Positions 46,964 to 61,421 of a DNA stretch of 64,000 bases are shown here, piece by piece (the first letter of the stretch is position 1; every line of letters starts with the position of its first letter). The stretch spans positions 1-64,000 of the forward strand of contig JAAAIG010000067.1 in assembly GCA_015852425.1 (NCBI GenBank), given 5' to 3'. Both the position numbers and the translations under genes were made by a program. The notes beneath the pieces are model-generated. The model worked only from the letters and a program-made list of their open reading frames with translations. It made no database searches and was not told the origin of the DNA. Source of the stretch: Gryganskiella cystojenkinii (Eukaryota > Mortierellomycota > Mortierellomycetes > Mortierellales > Mortierellaceae).

Positions 46964-49267
46964 ATGACACAACGAGCTCTCTACCTTCCTGAGGTCCTCT
47001 TTGTCTTGGGAGCATATCTCGATGCCACCCAGGTGACCCAGTGCGCCATGGTTTGCCGAGTCTGGTACTATGCCTTTGCCCCTCTTGTCTGGGAAGACCT
47101 TCACTTCCATACTGATCCTCAAGAAAAGAACCTTCACCCTCTTCACTCTTCTATTCGCGCCCGTTACATTTCATTCAGTCGGTTCGTAACTCCAACAAAC
47201 CCTGCAATAACAGCGACAACAACAACCGAGCCGCTTCCTTTACATGGACCGACGTTGGAAGAAACAACCTTATCCGAATTTCTTCAGTCCAAGGCTGGCT
47301 GGTTTCGTTCGCTCTGTTATCACGGACATGGCTCCACCCTCCAGTTTACCCTCGGCAAGGACTGCACAAAACTCGAATCCCTCTCCATCAAAGGACCTAT
47401 CCCCTACATTGGCAACGAAGCCACCGGTAACCGCTTGCACGAAACGGCAATCACTCGTGCTATTCGCATCCATGGCGAGGGCGGTGGTCCTTACCTGCGC
47501 GAGTACCACGACAAATGTAAAAGTCTCCTTCGCCAAAACCGAGAACATCTCCAACACCTCACAATTCGCGACTTTGACTGGCACGTGGGCGAGCGGTTAA
47601 GGCCCGGTTTACCGAACTGGAACCCCCTGATATCCTGTGCCTCGGGCTTGCATCATCTTCGATCTCTGACCTTGATTCGCTGTAGCATGAGAGGTCGGCA
47701 TGTCAAAGCCCTTTGGGCGATTGGCTCGACCTTGGAGTCTCTGACGTTGGAGGAAGTCTACATGAACATTGGTCACTGGATTAACCGTAGGAACCTGATT
47801 GAGAGCCAAGTGAATTCGTCCCAAGAGCAAGGAGCCAAAGAACAAGCTCTCGACCTCGACGATGATTATGTGGATAACACCGGCGATGTTTTCTTCAAGA
47901 GTCGTGTGTTCCCAAAATTGCAAGAGCTCACCATGTGCAATATGGGGGCTACCTCGGGAAAGAGCAAACAACTGATCAAGTACTTTCTTGAGGAGTGCCC
48001 TCGACTTCGAACCTTGACCTGGAGACGGGATAAGTATGGAAAGGAATTTGGACAGGAAACGTTTTGCACGGCCCTCGAAGAAGGTTTCTGGCCAGAGTTG
48101 GACTCAATCGAGATCAGGGACGTCAACTGGACGACCAAAAGCTCCTTGGCCAGCATCCTGAAAACGTATCGACAGCCCCAAGCTCAGTCGTCGACTCCAT
48201 CCTCAACGCCGTCCGCTTCATCTCCTTGCCTGCCACCGTCGCCCCCATCGCCCCCATCGACTCCCCAGCCGCAGCAGAACTCAATCCCTGTCGAATCAAA
48301 GACGAAACTGGTACGGAAATCTCTCAGTCGATTGCACTTGACCATCCTCCAGATGGCACCAGATGCCTATAACCTCTTTCGACACCATTTCGCGACTCTA
48401 CGGCATGTCAACCTTAATCTCTTCCACACCAACACCCGAGCGTGGGTCATAGAGGTTCTCGGGTCCTGTCCTTTACTGGAAGTACTTCAATCCAACATGA
48501 TGCGAATTACGGATTTTGTGGAGTACCCACTAGAAGTGCCGTTAGAAACCACGAAAACCGATCAAGAAACTGTAAGAGAGCCTACAGCCATAGATGGTCG
48601 AAGTGCTCCCAAATGGAGGACACCGTGGGTTTGCAGGAACCTTCAAGAACTCCATATGACCGTGGATATGGGGATAAATGAGCTGAGTTTCGACCCCAAC
48701 GCCCTTGCGCCACCGAATCGCCCCTATTCATCGCAAGAGGCTCATCTTGCTTCTTTGTTTTTCCAACAACTCGGTCAGATGACTCGACTAAGAGTCTTGA
48801 ACATGAGCGAGTATCGTGAAGTAGCCCCTCCTGAGAAACCTTTCAAGTACACGTCCGTCCTGCCGTTTCAACTTTGCACGGGTCTGGAGCACCTACGCCC
48901 TCTGAAATCCCTCGCGACCGTCAAATGGATCGGTCATCAAGACTTGCGTTTGAGGGATATCCACTGGATGTTGGATCATTGGTCGGGATTACAAGAGATT
49001 GGGGGTTGCCTGTTGAACACCAGGGTTGATCCAGAACTGGTTGGGTCTGATGCGAAACTGCTGTGTATTTTTGATCTCGAGTTTACGCGGGTCATTGAAG
49101 AGCGAGGGGTCAAGCGTCTTCCATGGATGAACATTTACGGCAGCGCGAAAACGTGTTCGGCAGATCGACTCTGTGACCTGGACCCGGAATGTGTTGCCCG
49201 GTGGAAGGAAAGGATGCTGGCTGAGGCGGAAGAGTATGAGATCATGTCGAGATTGGAGCGTCTCTGA
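46964..49267 (+). CDS. F-box protein with degenerate LRR region
   Basis: A single exon of 767 residues. It starts MTQRALYLPEVLFVLGAYLD, then an F-box (TQCAMVCRVWYYAFAPLVWE). The rest is Leu-rich with the spacing of irregular leucine-rich repeats (LRSLTLIRCSMRGRHVKALW; LESLTLEEVYMN; LQELTMCNMG), broken by a Pro/Ser-rich linker around residues 405-440. F-box proteins link substrates to SCF ubiquitin ligases via Skp1. Substrate unknown. The start is ATG 46964; the in-frame codon at 46955 is TTG and is not needed. This F-box/LRR layout is greatly expanded in Mortierella-type fungi, which is family-level knowledge. Confidence 0.8.
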   Translation: MTQRALYLPEVLFVLGAYLDATQVTQCAMVCRVWYYAFAPLVWEDLHFHTDPQEKNLHPLHSSIRARYISFSRFVTPTNPAITATTTTEPLPLHGPTLEETTLSEFLQSKAGWFRSLCYHGHGSTLQFTLGKDCTKLESLSIKGPIPYIGNEATGNRLHETAITRAIRIHGEGGGPYLREYHDKCKSLLRQNREHLQHLTIRDFDWHVGERLRPGLPNWNPLISCASGLHHLRSLTLIRCSMRGRHVKALWAIGSTLESLTLEEVYMNIGHWINRRNLIESQVNSSQEQGAKEQALDLDDDYVDNTGDVFFKSRVFPKLQELTMCNMGATSGKSKQLIKYFLEECPRLRTLTWRRDKYGKEFGQETFCTALEEGFWPELDSIEIRDVNWTTKSSLASILKTYRQPQAQSSTPSSTPSASSPCLPPSPPSPPSTPQPQQNSIPVESKTKLVRKSLSRLHLTILQMAPDAYNLFRHHFATLRHVNLNLFHTNTRAWVIEVLGSCPLLEVLQSNMMRITDFVEYPLEVPLETTKTDQETVREPTAIDGRSAPKWRTPWVCRNLQELHMTVDMGINELSFDPNALAPPNRPYSSQEAHLASLFFQQLGQMTRLRVLNMSEYREVAPPEKPFKYTSVLPFQLCTGLEHLRPLKSLATVKWIGHQDLRLRDIHWMLDHWSGLQEIGGCLLNTRVDPELVGSDAKLLCIFDLEFTRVIEERGVKRLPWMNIYGSAKTCSADRLCDLDPECVARWKERMLAEAEEYEIMSRLERL

Positions 49268-50700
49268 GGAATGATGATGGAGAGGTCAAGAACGAATGAA
49301 AAAGCGAGCTCATACAGAGGTGCTTATGATGTTTCAAGACTCACGACGATCATGGTCCTCCAAGTGCGAACAAGAATAGCGAACAACCCGCTGACCCTGT
49401 GTGATCTGGCATATTTAGACTATTAATGAACCACAGCACAAAAAAAAATGCTCATATCAATCACCTATGACTACTATGTAGCTGCTGACTGAACGCAAAG
49501 AGAGAGAAAAAGTGGTGACGAAAAGGACGTGAAAAGAAAGACCTTTACCCGAGATTTCATATAACTCAAAGAGTAACAAACACCCTTTGCAAAAGGCAAG
49601 GCGTCGTGTTCGCTGAGTACTGTAGTTAGTACGACTGTTTATCCTAGCTTCGATAGCTTCATTCAATGGCGCGGGGCATTTTGGATGACAAGAAAAGAGC
49701 TATGCCAAGGCCTAGAACTCTCAAACAAAAATTAAGACGAAAGTATTGATCAAGGCTCGGAGGAAAAGAGCGTGAGAAGAGGCAGGGCCACATTCTTCAA
49801 GCATTTTTTTTTTTTTTTTTTTTTTCACCACAAAAAAGTCTCGAGATTTGGTGAAGAACGTTCTTCCACCACACAGATTGAGGGCTCACAAAAATTTCTG
49901 CTTAGTGTGCTTTTTTTTTTACTACCCGTTCCACTCATCTCATTCTTCCGTTGGGACCGTTCGGCCGCGTAGAGTCCTGGTCTGGTCGCATCACCCTCGT
50001 CGTGGGCCAGTCCAACAGGACAGAGATATGCTTCATTTGGATTAAGGTCATAGTTTAGCAGGAGGGTGGCGTTCTCTGTGTCCCCTGTCCAAAACTTCTT
50101 TGAGTTCACAGCAAATTTGTTCATGTCATTTAAAAAAACCGTGAGCCTTCTCTTTGTTTGTTATTACCCCTACCCGCCTTTCTAGACTGACAAGCGCGCT
50201 TTTTGTCCCCCTCTTCCTCGCCTTTTTTTCCATTAAAAAGGACCAAATGAGTGTAAAACAGCGAAGACAGAATGGATTGGGGGATAATCCTTGGACGCGT
50301 TTGGTGCACAACGCATCAATTGGACCATGTTCAAACGGTACCTGAACCCAAAAAGACTAAACTTGTACATCTTTCTGAGTATGGGCTATCTGACTTAATA
50401 TTCTACCCCTTTAGACCCGGGAGTCGTTTTTCTCCAACAACAATTCTCCGGCGGGAAAGTCTTGTCAGCGGTCAAGTACAGGGTGACATATAAAAGGACC
50501 TAGGAGGTCCCTCTCCTCACTGAGTTTTTTTTTTTCTCGTTTTCTTTGGTCCTCTCTTCAACGAACGCTTTCCCCCCGCTCATATCACTCCCCTCACCTT
50601 CCTCTCGCAGGTCGCTATCCCCTTACCGTAACCTTTACTACCTCTTTACATACTCACCTCCGTCTCTTTGACTTTCCAATCCAAAGTATATATTATCATC
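49268..50700. promoter_or_regulatory. 1.4-kb upstream region of the LPMO gene
   Basis: No gene recognised. A TATAAAAG box lies at 50489-50496, about 205 bp before ATG 50701, followed by a long CT-rich leader. A poly-T run of over 20 lies at about 49805-49825. A strong TATA box fits a regulated secreted enzyme. Confidence 0.5.
50489..50496 (+). promoter_or_regulatory. TATA box of the LPMO gene
   Basis: The sequence TATAAAAG matches the consensus exactly and is followed by a pyrimidine-rich leader. The distance to the ATG (~205 bp) requires a long 5' UTR, as is common in fungi. Confidence 0.55.
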
Positions 50701-51622
50701 ATGAAGTTTGCTACTCTCGCCAGCAGTTTGGCTCTGGCCTTCATGTCTGTGACCTCGGCCCATATGGCCATGTCCAACCCTCCTGGCCAGGCTGGTCCTT
50801 GGTCCAACGATCCCACGAACGATCTTCATGCTTGGATTGGTTACAACGGCAAGACTTTCCCTTGCGGTAAGTGGTGTTTATATGTACAATCCCGATACTC
50901 AATACTTCCACCTCTCGCCCTTACTCCATGATCACACACATACACTCTCTTTACTTCATGGACAATCTCCTAATCGACGTCCGTCACCTCTTTTTGTTTC
51001 ACTGTGCCTTCTCTTGCTTCTCTCTCCACGCAACCAATCCCTCCCAGGTGGTTACAAGAAGGGTCCCGTCACAAAGTACACTGCCGGAGAGACCGTCAAC
51101 GTCCGTTTCTGGAACTTTGAGGTCAAGGACTACAAGAAGTTCCCCCCACCCAAGGGTCTCACCCAGTCCCGCCACGGCGGAGGAGCTTGCGAGTTCTCGT
51201 TGTCGTACGATGCCGGCAAGACCTGGCACGTTATTGGTCAATACACCAAGACTTGCCCCGATCTGTACTACGAATGGCCCGTTCAAATCCCCAAGAACGT
51301 TCCCGCCTGTACGGATTCCAACAAGTGTCTCTTCTCGTTCTCTTGGACCGCTTACTCGACCGACCAGTTCTACCATCACTGTGCTAACATTGAGATTGCG
51401 GCCTCGAAGGACACGGCCAAGAAGATCTTGCCAGAGTTGGAAATGACTGTGGTTGATGTGAAGCAATTGCACCAAAAGTGGAACACCCATGCTATCGGTG
51501 ATACCTTGGGAGGCAAGTCCACAGGTCCTGATCGCCGCGAGAAGGAGTTGAACACGAACGGTTACTTCGCTTGTGGTGGTCCCGCCGGAAAGCACGGTCT
51601 TGATCTCGGTCTTATCTCTTAA
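50701..51622 (+). CDS. Secreted AA11-like lytic polysaccharide monooxygenase
   Basis: Exons 50701-50866 and 51048-51622 give 246 residues. A signal peptide (MKFATLASSLALAFMSVTSA) is followed directly by His: the mature chain would start HMAMSNPPGQAG, the N-terminal His of the copper histidine brace. Further marks: FPCGGYKKGPVTKY, GETVNVRFWNF, RHGGGACEFSLSYDAGKTWH, CPDLYYEWPVQIP, FSFSWTAY and FYHHCANIEI. The order HM-SxP, GGxCxxSLSYDxGKTW and W-x-NxCA-type C-terminal strand is that of AA11 chitin-active LPMOs, which cleave chitin oxidatively. Cell-wall remodelling or chitin feeding is likely. The family is inferred from motif pattern; other chitin-binding type-4-like LPMO groups are possible. 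The tail (~45 residues) looks disordered. Confidence 0.78.
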
Positions 51623-52352
51623 AGTGCCACTTTTCTGTTGCCAAGTCTCATTAAAAAATGGTAGTTTGGTTCTCTTCAAAGCCGAAAAGAATAAGTAGGT
51701 AGAAGAAATTAGGAAGAGCTCCTTGGTTTCTCCTATCGTCGCACTCTCTCTTTGGATTAGAAAAAAAGCAAACAATCAAATCTGGCGTCTCTTTCGCTGG
51801 CGAAAGGTAGTCAACCCCCCTTTGTAGTAGTTATCAGAACGATGGAAAAAAAAAAAAAAAAAAAAAAAGTAATAAAATCTGGCCCATCAGGTTTTATGAA
51901 AACAAGTCGTTTGCCTTGAGAATGATTTAGACTAAGGGGTTTTGCCGCACGTCTCAGTCAGATTATGCATTCTCCGATAGATAAAAGAACATCGAGAATC
52001 CTAATCGGTAGATCTCCCGCAGCATGCTATTGTTGTACGTGCATACATATATGTGTGTTTCATGATTTGGACCAGCATGAATATTCTCGGAAATATACAA
52101 AAAGATTAGCATTCAGCCGAATGCTCGGTACCTCGAGAAGTGCAGACTAGCGGGTCTGCCAATTCAAAACAAATGCCACAAAAAAGTTGATCCGGTTGGG
52201 AAAGTTGACCACATGCGCCTCAGGAGATTACTGAATATGTTCTATGTATGTTTATTTTGTTGGTTTTGTCGACCGCTCCTGTTAATTCAATTAGGCGCGC
52301 CGGCTAGTGCCCCAATAACTTTTTTTCTTTGTATTCTGCTTTTTTCCTCTTC
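51623..52352. other. Convergent intergenic region with poly(A) tract
   Basis: 730 bp between the stops of the LPMO (+) and mL45 (-) genes. A run of more than 20 A lies at about 51845-51868. No gene recognised. Confidence 0.5.
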
Positions 52353-53474
52353 TTATGCGACTGGTGTAGGCGCAGTCTTGCCAAGAATTCTCCAGTTATC
52401 CTCAGGATCTGTGATATACCGTTGGAAGACAATGTACTCGAGCACTGGTGTGGCCTTCTTGACATCCCCAGCAATCAACTTATTCTTTTTGTCGAACACG
52501 CCCATGCTCTATGATTTCCGGATTTCGTGAAAAACCTCAATGGCGGTTAGTTTCATTCGAGTGCGTCTGTTATGTAACATTAATAAAGACTTTAACGCGG
52601 ATCCCATACCTGATTCGAGTGAAGACGAACAATCATTTGGATCAAGACATGTCCTCCGATCTGACCCTGACGGATTGAGACAATCTGGGGCTTTTCCAAC
52701 AATCCATGGTACCGCCACTCATAACGACCGACACGGTCCTTGAGCTGTCCCTTCAACTTTGCGTACATGGAAGGTGTGCAGATTTCCTCGAGGTATTTCC
52801 GGTCACCCTTGGCAAAGGCCTCGTTCATGCCAATGTAAGCCTCCTCGGATTCGCCCAAGAAGCGTCCAGTAAGTCCGAAATCCTTGAGCTTCCAGCACAT
52901 GCCCAATGTACTAAGAAGAAAAAAAATGTTACTTCAGTCAACCACGTAGGAGGAACAAAGAGTCACTACTGACCAAAGCCTCATTCCTGAGTCCTGTTAA
53001 TCTGTCTTTTACCTGGCAGCGGTCATGCCGGTGTTACGCATACGCAACTTCGCGTACTTGATCCACTTTTTGTAGTCGCTGAAGATGGAAGGGCGGTCCT
53101 CCTTTTCTGGGATAACATAAGGATCTATTGACACGGCACGCAAAAGAGAAGGTCATGATCAGTCAATCATTCTCTTTTTTTCTTTTTTATGGCAAAAAAA
53201 TTGGTGGCGCAGAGTGAGACAGTTCCTCGTTGCAAAATGGTCCTGTTCACAAAGAGATCCCAGTCGTACCCATGATGCCAACTTCCTTGAGAGTCATTTG
53301 TTGAGTCATTTGGCGCGGTACGCTCGAATAAGGGGCAGACTGTGCGAGGATTCCGGTCATGGCGCGCATGCGGATCAGATTGGCGGCAGAGCCCTGGTTC
53401 GCCATGGCCAAGGTCCGGACGCATTGGACAGCCTGGGCGGCGTTGTTGGAGACACGGGAGCTGAGACGGAACAT
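52353..53474 (-). CDS. Mitochondrial ribosomal protein mL45 / Mba1-like (Tim44 domain)
   Basis: ATG 53474 to stop 52353, about four exons. The N-terminus is a presequence (MFRLSSRVSNNAAQAVQCVR, no acidic residues). Later: VIPEKEDRPSIFSDYKKWIK, GMCWKLKDFGLTGRFLGESE, EICTPSMYAKLKGQLKDR, VGRYEWRYHGLLEKPQIVSI, then PVLEYIVFQRYITDPEDNWR and a short end KTAPTPVA. The Tim44-like fold with VLEY(I/V)VF and a W-R near the end is typical of mL45/Mba1. It anchors the mitoribosome at the inner membrane for insertion of new proteins. An upstream ATG at 53525 would add ~17 residues but is less presequence-like. Confidence 0.87.
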
Positions 53475-54043
53475 TGTGCTGTAGTGGGGTCGGCTCGGGA
53501 AAGGTGGAAGGGGTTCAAAGGTCAAAGAGAGGGGGGAGCACTACGTGGAATCCTGAGCGGAACAAAAAGAGATCAGATTCAGACTTTCGAAGTGATTGGA
53601 TTCATCTCTCCCACGGGATTGATCCTTCCCTTTCTGAACACAACCCTGTTGATGTCTTTGAAGGAAGCCAAAGCCGCTTTCATTAACAATGTTAGTTGGA
53701 AATAAATGTGGCTTAGAGGGAAAAGATAAATTAACCCAGATGAATGCTGGAAAAGAGAGACACTGGTGGTTTCATCGATCCGTTGGATTTGTGACCCCGA
53801 CCCTTCCTCGACTTCTTTGCATCAGCGTGCACTGGCTCTTTATACAAACGTGGTGCCTGAGCAGAACAACAAACTGAAGTTTGACTGTTGACCGTCTGGC
53901 TTTTACCTGCTCGACAGGGACCGGGAGAAACACAACAACAGCAGAACGACGCCATTTTTCTTTTAGCAATCAGAATTTCCTATTTTCAACTTCTTTACCC
54001 ACTTTCTCTCCACTTTTCTTTCCCTCCAATCACACAATCCACC
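53475..54043. promoter_or_regulatory. Divergent promoter of mL45 (-) and four-TM gene (+)
   Basis: 570 bp between two outward-reading starts. The right half is pyrimidine-rich before ATG 54044. No other gene recognised. Confidence 0.4.
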
Positions 54044-55593
54044 ATGGGTGCTTTTGACAAGTTCTTTGGTTTGGTCCAGCCCTCGACTGGTGCTCCCATC
54101 CTCGCCATCATCTATGCCATCCTCGGCTTTGTCTTTATGGTCCTCTCTGCTGGTCGCTGTAAGTCCCTCTTTCTCTCGCCTCTTTCCCCCCTCGTCCTAT
54201 GTCCTGCCAAACAAAATCACACACTTCAATGCAAGGGATCGCATCCCACTACCAAAAAACACGATCGATCTTTTCCTCTTTCAAAGGGCCATACCAACAC
54301 CCACATACATATTCTCTTTATTTCATCGACGTTTTTTTTTTTTTTTTTGTCATCAAAGTATCCCCTTTCTCCACATCTACAACTTGTACTACCATCCTAT
54401 CCCTGCACAGCTGGTACCTGAGCCCGATTGTGGTTTGCTGGACATCAACTACCCACAATCCATTTTACCCTTCCGAGTTTCGTTGCAGTCCCCCTATGTC
54501 TACCTTGAACCTTACTACTTCCAACATCGAGGGACGATATATTTTCATTGTTCGGAACAACCTATTCCACTGCTCTCCAGTTCCACAATGCAGTCTCGTG
54601 GCCCATGCGTTTTTAGGGTCAACGTTGACTGTCAATCCTCTAGACATTTGCGAGCCCACAAGAACGACAAGAATCCTCTTTCTCTTTCCTCGGTTTGCTT
54701 CCCTTTTCGATTTTTTACTTTCATTTTGTTTCCTTGTCCTTCCCCCCGATTGTTTACAATTGTTTCTTGCCGGTGCTGAGATTTCTTAATCGTGCTTTTT
54801 CCCTCTCATCAAAAACCCGACTGCCCTGATAATGGTCCGTCTTTTGTCTTGTTTCGCGCTCTTTTTTTCGGTAAACTTACCGGGGGTCGAAAAAAAATGA
54901 CTTTGTGTTCCCTCTTGCACTGCAAGGGATTAAGCATTATTCCCCGGGGATTGAAAAAGAGATTCGAGACAACTAGACTTACCGAAACCTCTCCAAACAA
55001 ATCCTAAACGCCTATTTGTCTCTTTTTCCTCGATTTCTTTTTTTTTCGTTTTTTTTTCACTAACGACCTACCCCCGTTTCTCTCTATTCAATTGAAACAA
55101 TGGTCACCTCTTGTATACTACAGGGATCATGCCCCACGCCGAGAGCGATCTCTCCATCCCTTGGGCGGTCGTCTGCTTCCTGTTGTTCGCCACCGGTGTT
55201 TACGGATACTGGGCCTCGACTAAGGGCTCGACCTGGCACCATCGCCAGTTCGTCTCAGCCTCCTGGGGTTTCTTGCTCATGTTCTTGTGCTGGGCTATCG
55301 TCTACATTGCCGTTGAAGATCATCATATCGAGAAGGTCAACAAGGGCTGCATGGCCCGCAACCCCGACTGGTCCTTGACAAAGTGCGATGACCGTCGCAA
55401 GACCGCTTCCTTGATCGCCACAATCCTCGTCACAATCGGTATGATCTTTGGCTTTTACTTTACCCTGGTTCTTTCCAAGTGGGTCACTGCCATCGAGTGG
55501 GCTGAACACTTGGAGGAGGAGCGTCGTCTTGAGGAATGGCGCAACGGACACGGTGCTGACCCCCATGTCAAGGGTGGTGAGAAATCCGTTTAA
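54044..55593 (+). CDS. Four-TM membrane protein, unknown function
   Basis: Exons 54044-54158 and 55124-55593 join in frame to 194 residues. The intron is 965 bp, the longest here. Predicted membrane segments: APILAIIYAILGFVFMVLSA, IPWAVVCFLLFATGVYGYWA, FVSASWGFLLMFLCWAIVYI and ASLIATILVTIGMIFGFYFT. A loop between TM3 and TM4 has two Cys (KGCMARNPDW, TKCDDRR), possibly paired. The C-terminus is charged (EHLEEERRLEEWRNGHG). The layout is tetraspan/MARVEL-like, but I recognise no specific family. The start has a good context (CCACCATGG) after a pyrimidine-rich leader. The + frames inside the intron are not convincing exons. Confidence 0.75.
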
Positions 55594-55819
55594 GTTTTAG
55601 AAGGCCTCTTTGTCTTCTCACTCTTCTACTATTACCACTCTCCTTCAAACAATCTTTCCATATCGTTCATTACATAGTTCTTACATCCCATAATCAGTAC
55701 TCTTCCAAAAAAGAAATACAAGCCTTTTCTATTTTGTTATTTCCCTCGGGTTATCTTTTTTACTTTTATGCAAGCACGACAACGGAAGGGAAGGGAAGGT
55801 TCGAGATGATCTATGTCTT

Positions 55820-57648
55820 CTATTCTTGTAAAAGCAAAACTTGCGTTTCCATCATAGCTCGTACAGGCTCCCAGTCCTCGGCAACAGTCGTCTTCCAGTT
55901 ACTGATCGCTGCACGAATCGCAGGACGGTCAGCCCAAACCGTCGGAGAAAAGTAAGCTACACCGGTCTTGTTCATATTTGTTAAAAGCGCTGCATTCCTC
56001 TTTTCCAAATCTGTTTGAGAAGTGGTCGGAGCAGAAGCCATTTCAAAGACGACAATGTTCAAGGGGCATTCATCCGTCAGAACTGTAAACAGATCCGGGC
56101 GGGATCGCATCCAGTCATACATCGTCTTTGCGAACGCACAATTTTCTTCCACAATCGCCCGGTACCCCTCACGGCCATAAGCTCGAAGAGACGCCCAGAC
56201 AGGCAGGGCTCGGAACCGTTGAGAGTTTTCGATCGAGATGTTCATGGGATGAGAAAAGAGGGCGTCCGCAGAGGAGGGTCGCAAGTATGCGGCCGAGGAG
56301 GAGAACAAGGGCTCCATGATGGACTTTTCGAGTGATCGACGGTACATAAAGAAACCACAATCGTAAGGGACATTCATCCACTTGTGGCCACATGCTATTT
56401 TTAAAAGGGAAGGAGTCGACAGAATACATAGAAAGAGCGTGTGCGTGAGTCGTTTTTTGATTGAAACGACATGTGCAATCGTATCATGGCCTGTAACTGG
56501 CAGATTGTGTTCACTCACCAGTGATACTATGCGCTAGTTCAAGACCATCAGCCAGAGGGGCGTACTTGGGCGAGCATCGAGCATAGATTCCAAATGCACC
56601 GTCAATATGGAAGTAGCAATTGTACTTTTGACATATCTCAGCCACCTTGCGCGAGTTCTTTGCGAAGATACCCTATGATTGCCGGAGGTGAAAAACAGTC
56701 AAGGGGCCAGCAATTGATACTCTCACTATTGCTCAAAAACAGACATCTCAAACTTACAGTGTTGACCTCTCCAAAGGCCAAAAAGACCATGACGGCTTTA
56801 CCGGCCGCTTGTTGCTTCTTCACCTCTGCTTCCAACTCTTCTTCCTCGCTATGGTTTCCTTTTCCCATACCCATTGAAGGCACCTCGATGACTTGTTTAC
56901 GTCCAATCCCAAGGATACTCGCAGCCTTCCAAACGGTCGCGTGTGCCATGTTTGTGACGACGACCACTTGTCCATCATACCCATCCTGCGAGTAATCAAC
57001 GCCACCTCGAGCATGGATCCCGAGCCATTGACGACCGACTGCCATCCCTACCAGATTCGAGGCCGTTGATCCTGTCGTGGTCATGGACCGGAACAATTTG
57101 TCCTGCGTATCGTTCGTGCCACTCACTTGGCTCCCTCCTCGTCCGCCAAGCACTCCCTCGATCTCGCGAGGCAATTGAAACAGATCTAGGACCATTTGCA
57201 TAGCTTGATCCGTGATAACACTGTACCCGGACATGGCCTCTTCGGAATGCAAGATCGTGTTTTGGTCATAGAGACTGACGATCCAGTCCGCCACCAGAGC
57301 CGCGGGGGTCACGCCTCCGGTCACTAGACCGAAATACCGAGGTCCCGCGCAGTTTGAAAGAGCTGGTCCGATTCTCTCGAGGAGTTCTTGAACAGTGGAT
57401 TCGAGGCCGACCCCTGAACCATCCGAAAGACGCAACGTCAAAAACTTTTGCGTGGCTGGATCGAGTGCTGCGAGGCTCGAAGCCGTGAATGTTGTGTTCG
57501 AGTTGATCGAGGTTGGAAAGGGCGACGCGGGCAAGTGTTCCCGGCCTGAGGGTGATGAACTCGACTCGGCCTTGATCCGAGAGGCGGCGTGAAGGGCGAC
57601 CTGGGAGAGACAAGAGGCGAGCACGTCTGGGTCGTTGGGGAGTGCCAT
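55820..57648 (-). CDS. PLP-dependent group II decarboxylase (aromatic amino acid/tyrosine-type)
   Basis: ATG 57648 (MALPNDPDVLASCLSQ) to stop 55820, about four exons. The PLP fold type I decarboxylase pattern is clear: GPRYFGLVTGGVTPAALVAD, TTGSTASNLVGMAVGRQW, VVVTNMAHATVWKAASILGI (His that stacks on PLP), YFHIDGAFGIYA (Asp contacting the PLP nitrogen) and ACGHKWMNVPYDCG with the Schiff-base Lys. The C-terminal part includes FRALPVWASLRAYGREGYRA. The family decarboxylates aromatic amino acids, glutamate or aspartate. The substrate cannot be fixed from sequence. A Glu-rich insert (HSEEEELEAEVKKQQAAGKA) sits between the PLP-binding blocks. Confidence 0.88.
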
Positions 57649-58243
57649 TTTTAAACAGGGAATGATGAAATTGGAAGTTAGAGTTGAATGAGAATGCATG
57701 AACGAGTAAGCCTTCATCTCTTGTGCTCTTTATTTCCGCAGTGAACAGTCACCTTTTGTCACGAAACGCCAACTAGTCCCTAACGCCAACGAAACTTCGC
57801 TCACAATCCCTTGTCCACATGTTGTCAAAATCTGGAAGAGGGACAGCGCAGTCCACAGGGCTGATGAGTCGCCAATCTCCGCCGTGGACATCACAATCAA
57901 GAAAAGCATACAAGTATTATCTTTGCGTGGTTGATTTTCTTTTATTCTGGAACTCTTTACCTTTCTGAGTCCACTCAGTTGCCCAAGACGGACTCATCCA
58001 GGTAAGGGTTGATTTTCATTTTTTATATTTTGATGTTTTTTTGTTCTCATTTTTGTTTTTCCTTTTCCCTCTCCTTCTTCCTTTTGGATTCCCTCATTAA
58101 CAAAAAGGACACTTGACGCTCCTTTCGTCAACATGAAAATCCTCAAGTACAATCCCAAAAAAACTTGAATTCCGACAAAGGATTGTTTTACCCTTTCTTG
58201 CGACGGAGCAAAAAAAAAAAAAAAAGGACAACACGTCCTTCTT
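57649..58243. other. Intergenic: decarboxylase promoter and PABP 3' UTR
   Basis: About 595 bp. The right part is T-rich with a poly-A run (about 58210-58224) just after the PABP stop on the minus strand. No gene seen. Confidence 0.45.
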
Positions 58244-61310
<3,067 letters not shown>

Positions 61311-61421
61311 TTATTTTTTTCGCGCCTTTTTTGGGTCTTCGTTTTCGTATGGTATTTTTTTTTTTTTTATTGGAATAGTAGGACTATTGTCTATCTTTGG
61401 GGAAACGTCTCTTTCTTTCTC

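Noticed and set aside
49800..49830. Long poly-T as a retrotransposed poly(A) tail
   Set aside because: Homopolymers of this size recur throughout the window (12117, 37991, 46598, 51845, 58210) without target duplications or an adjacent coding copy.
54610..54640. GTCAACGTTGAC palindrome as another copy of the element at 11157
   Set aside because: Only a 12-bp perfect palindrome is present. There are no paired arms or TA-flanked ends, and it lies in an intron.
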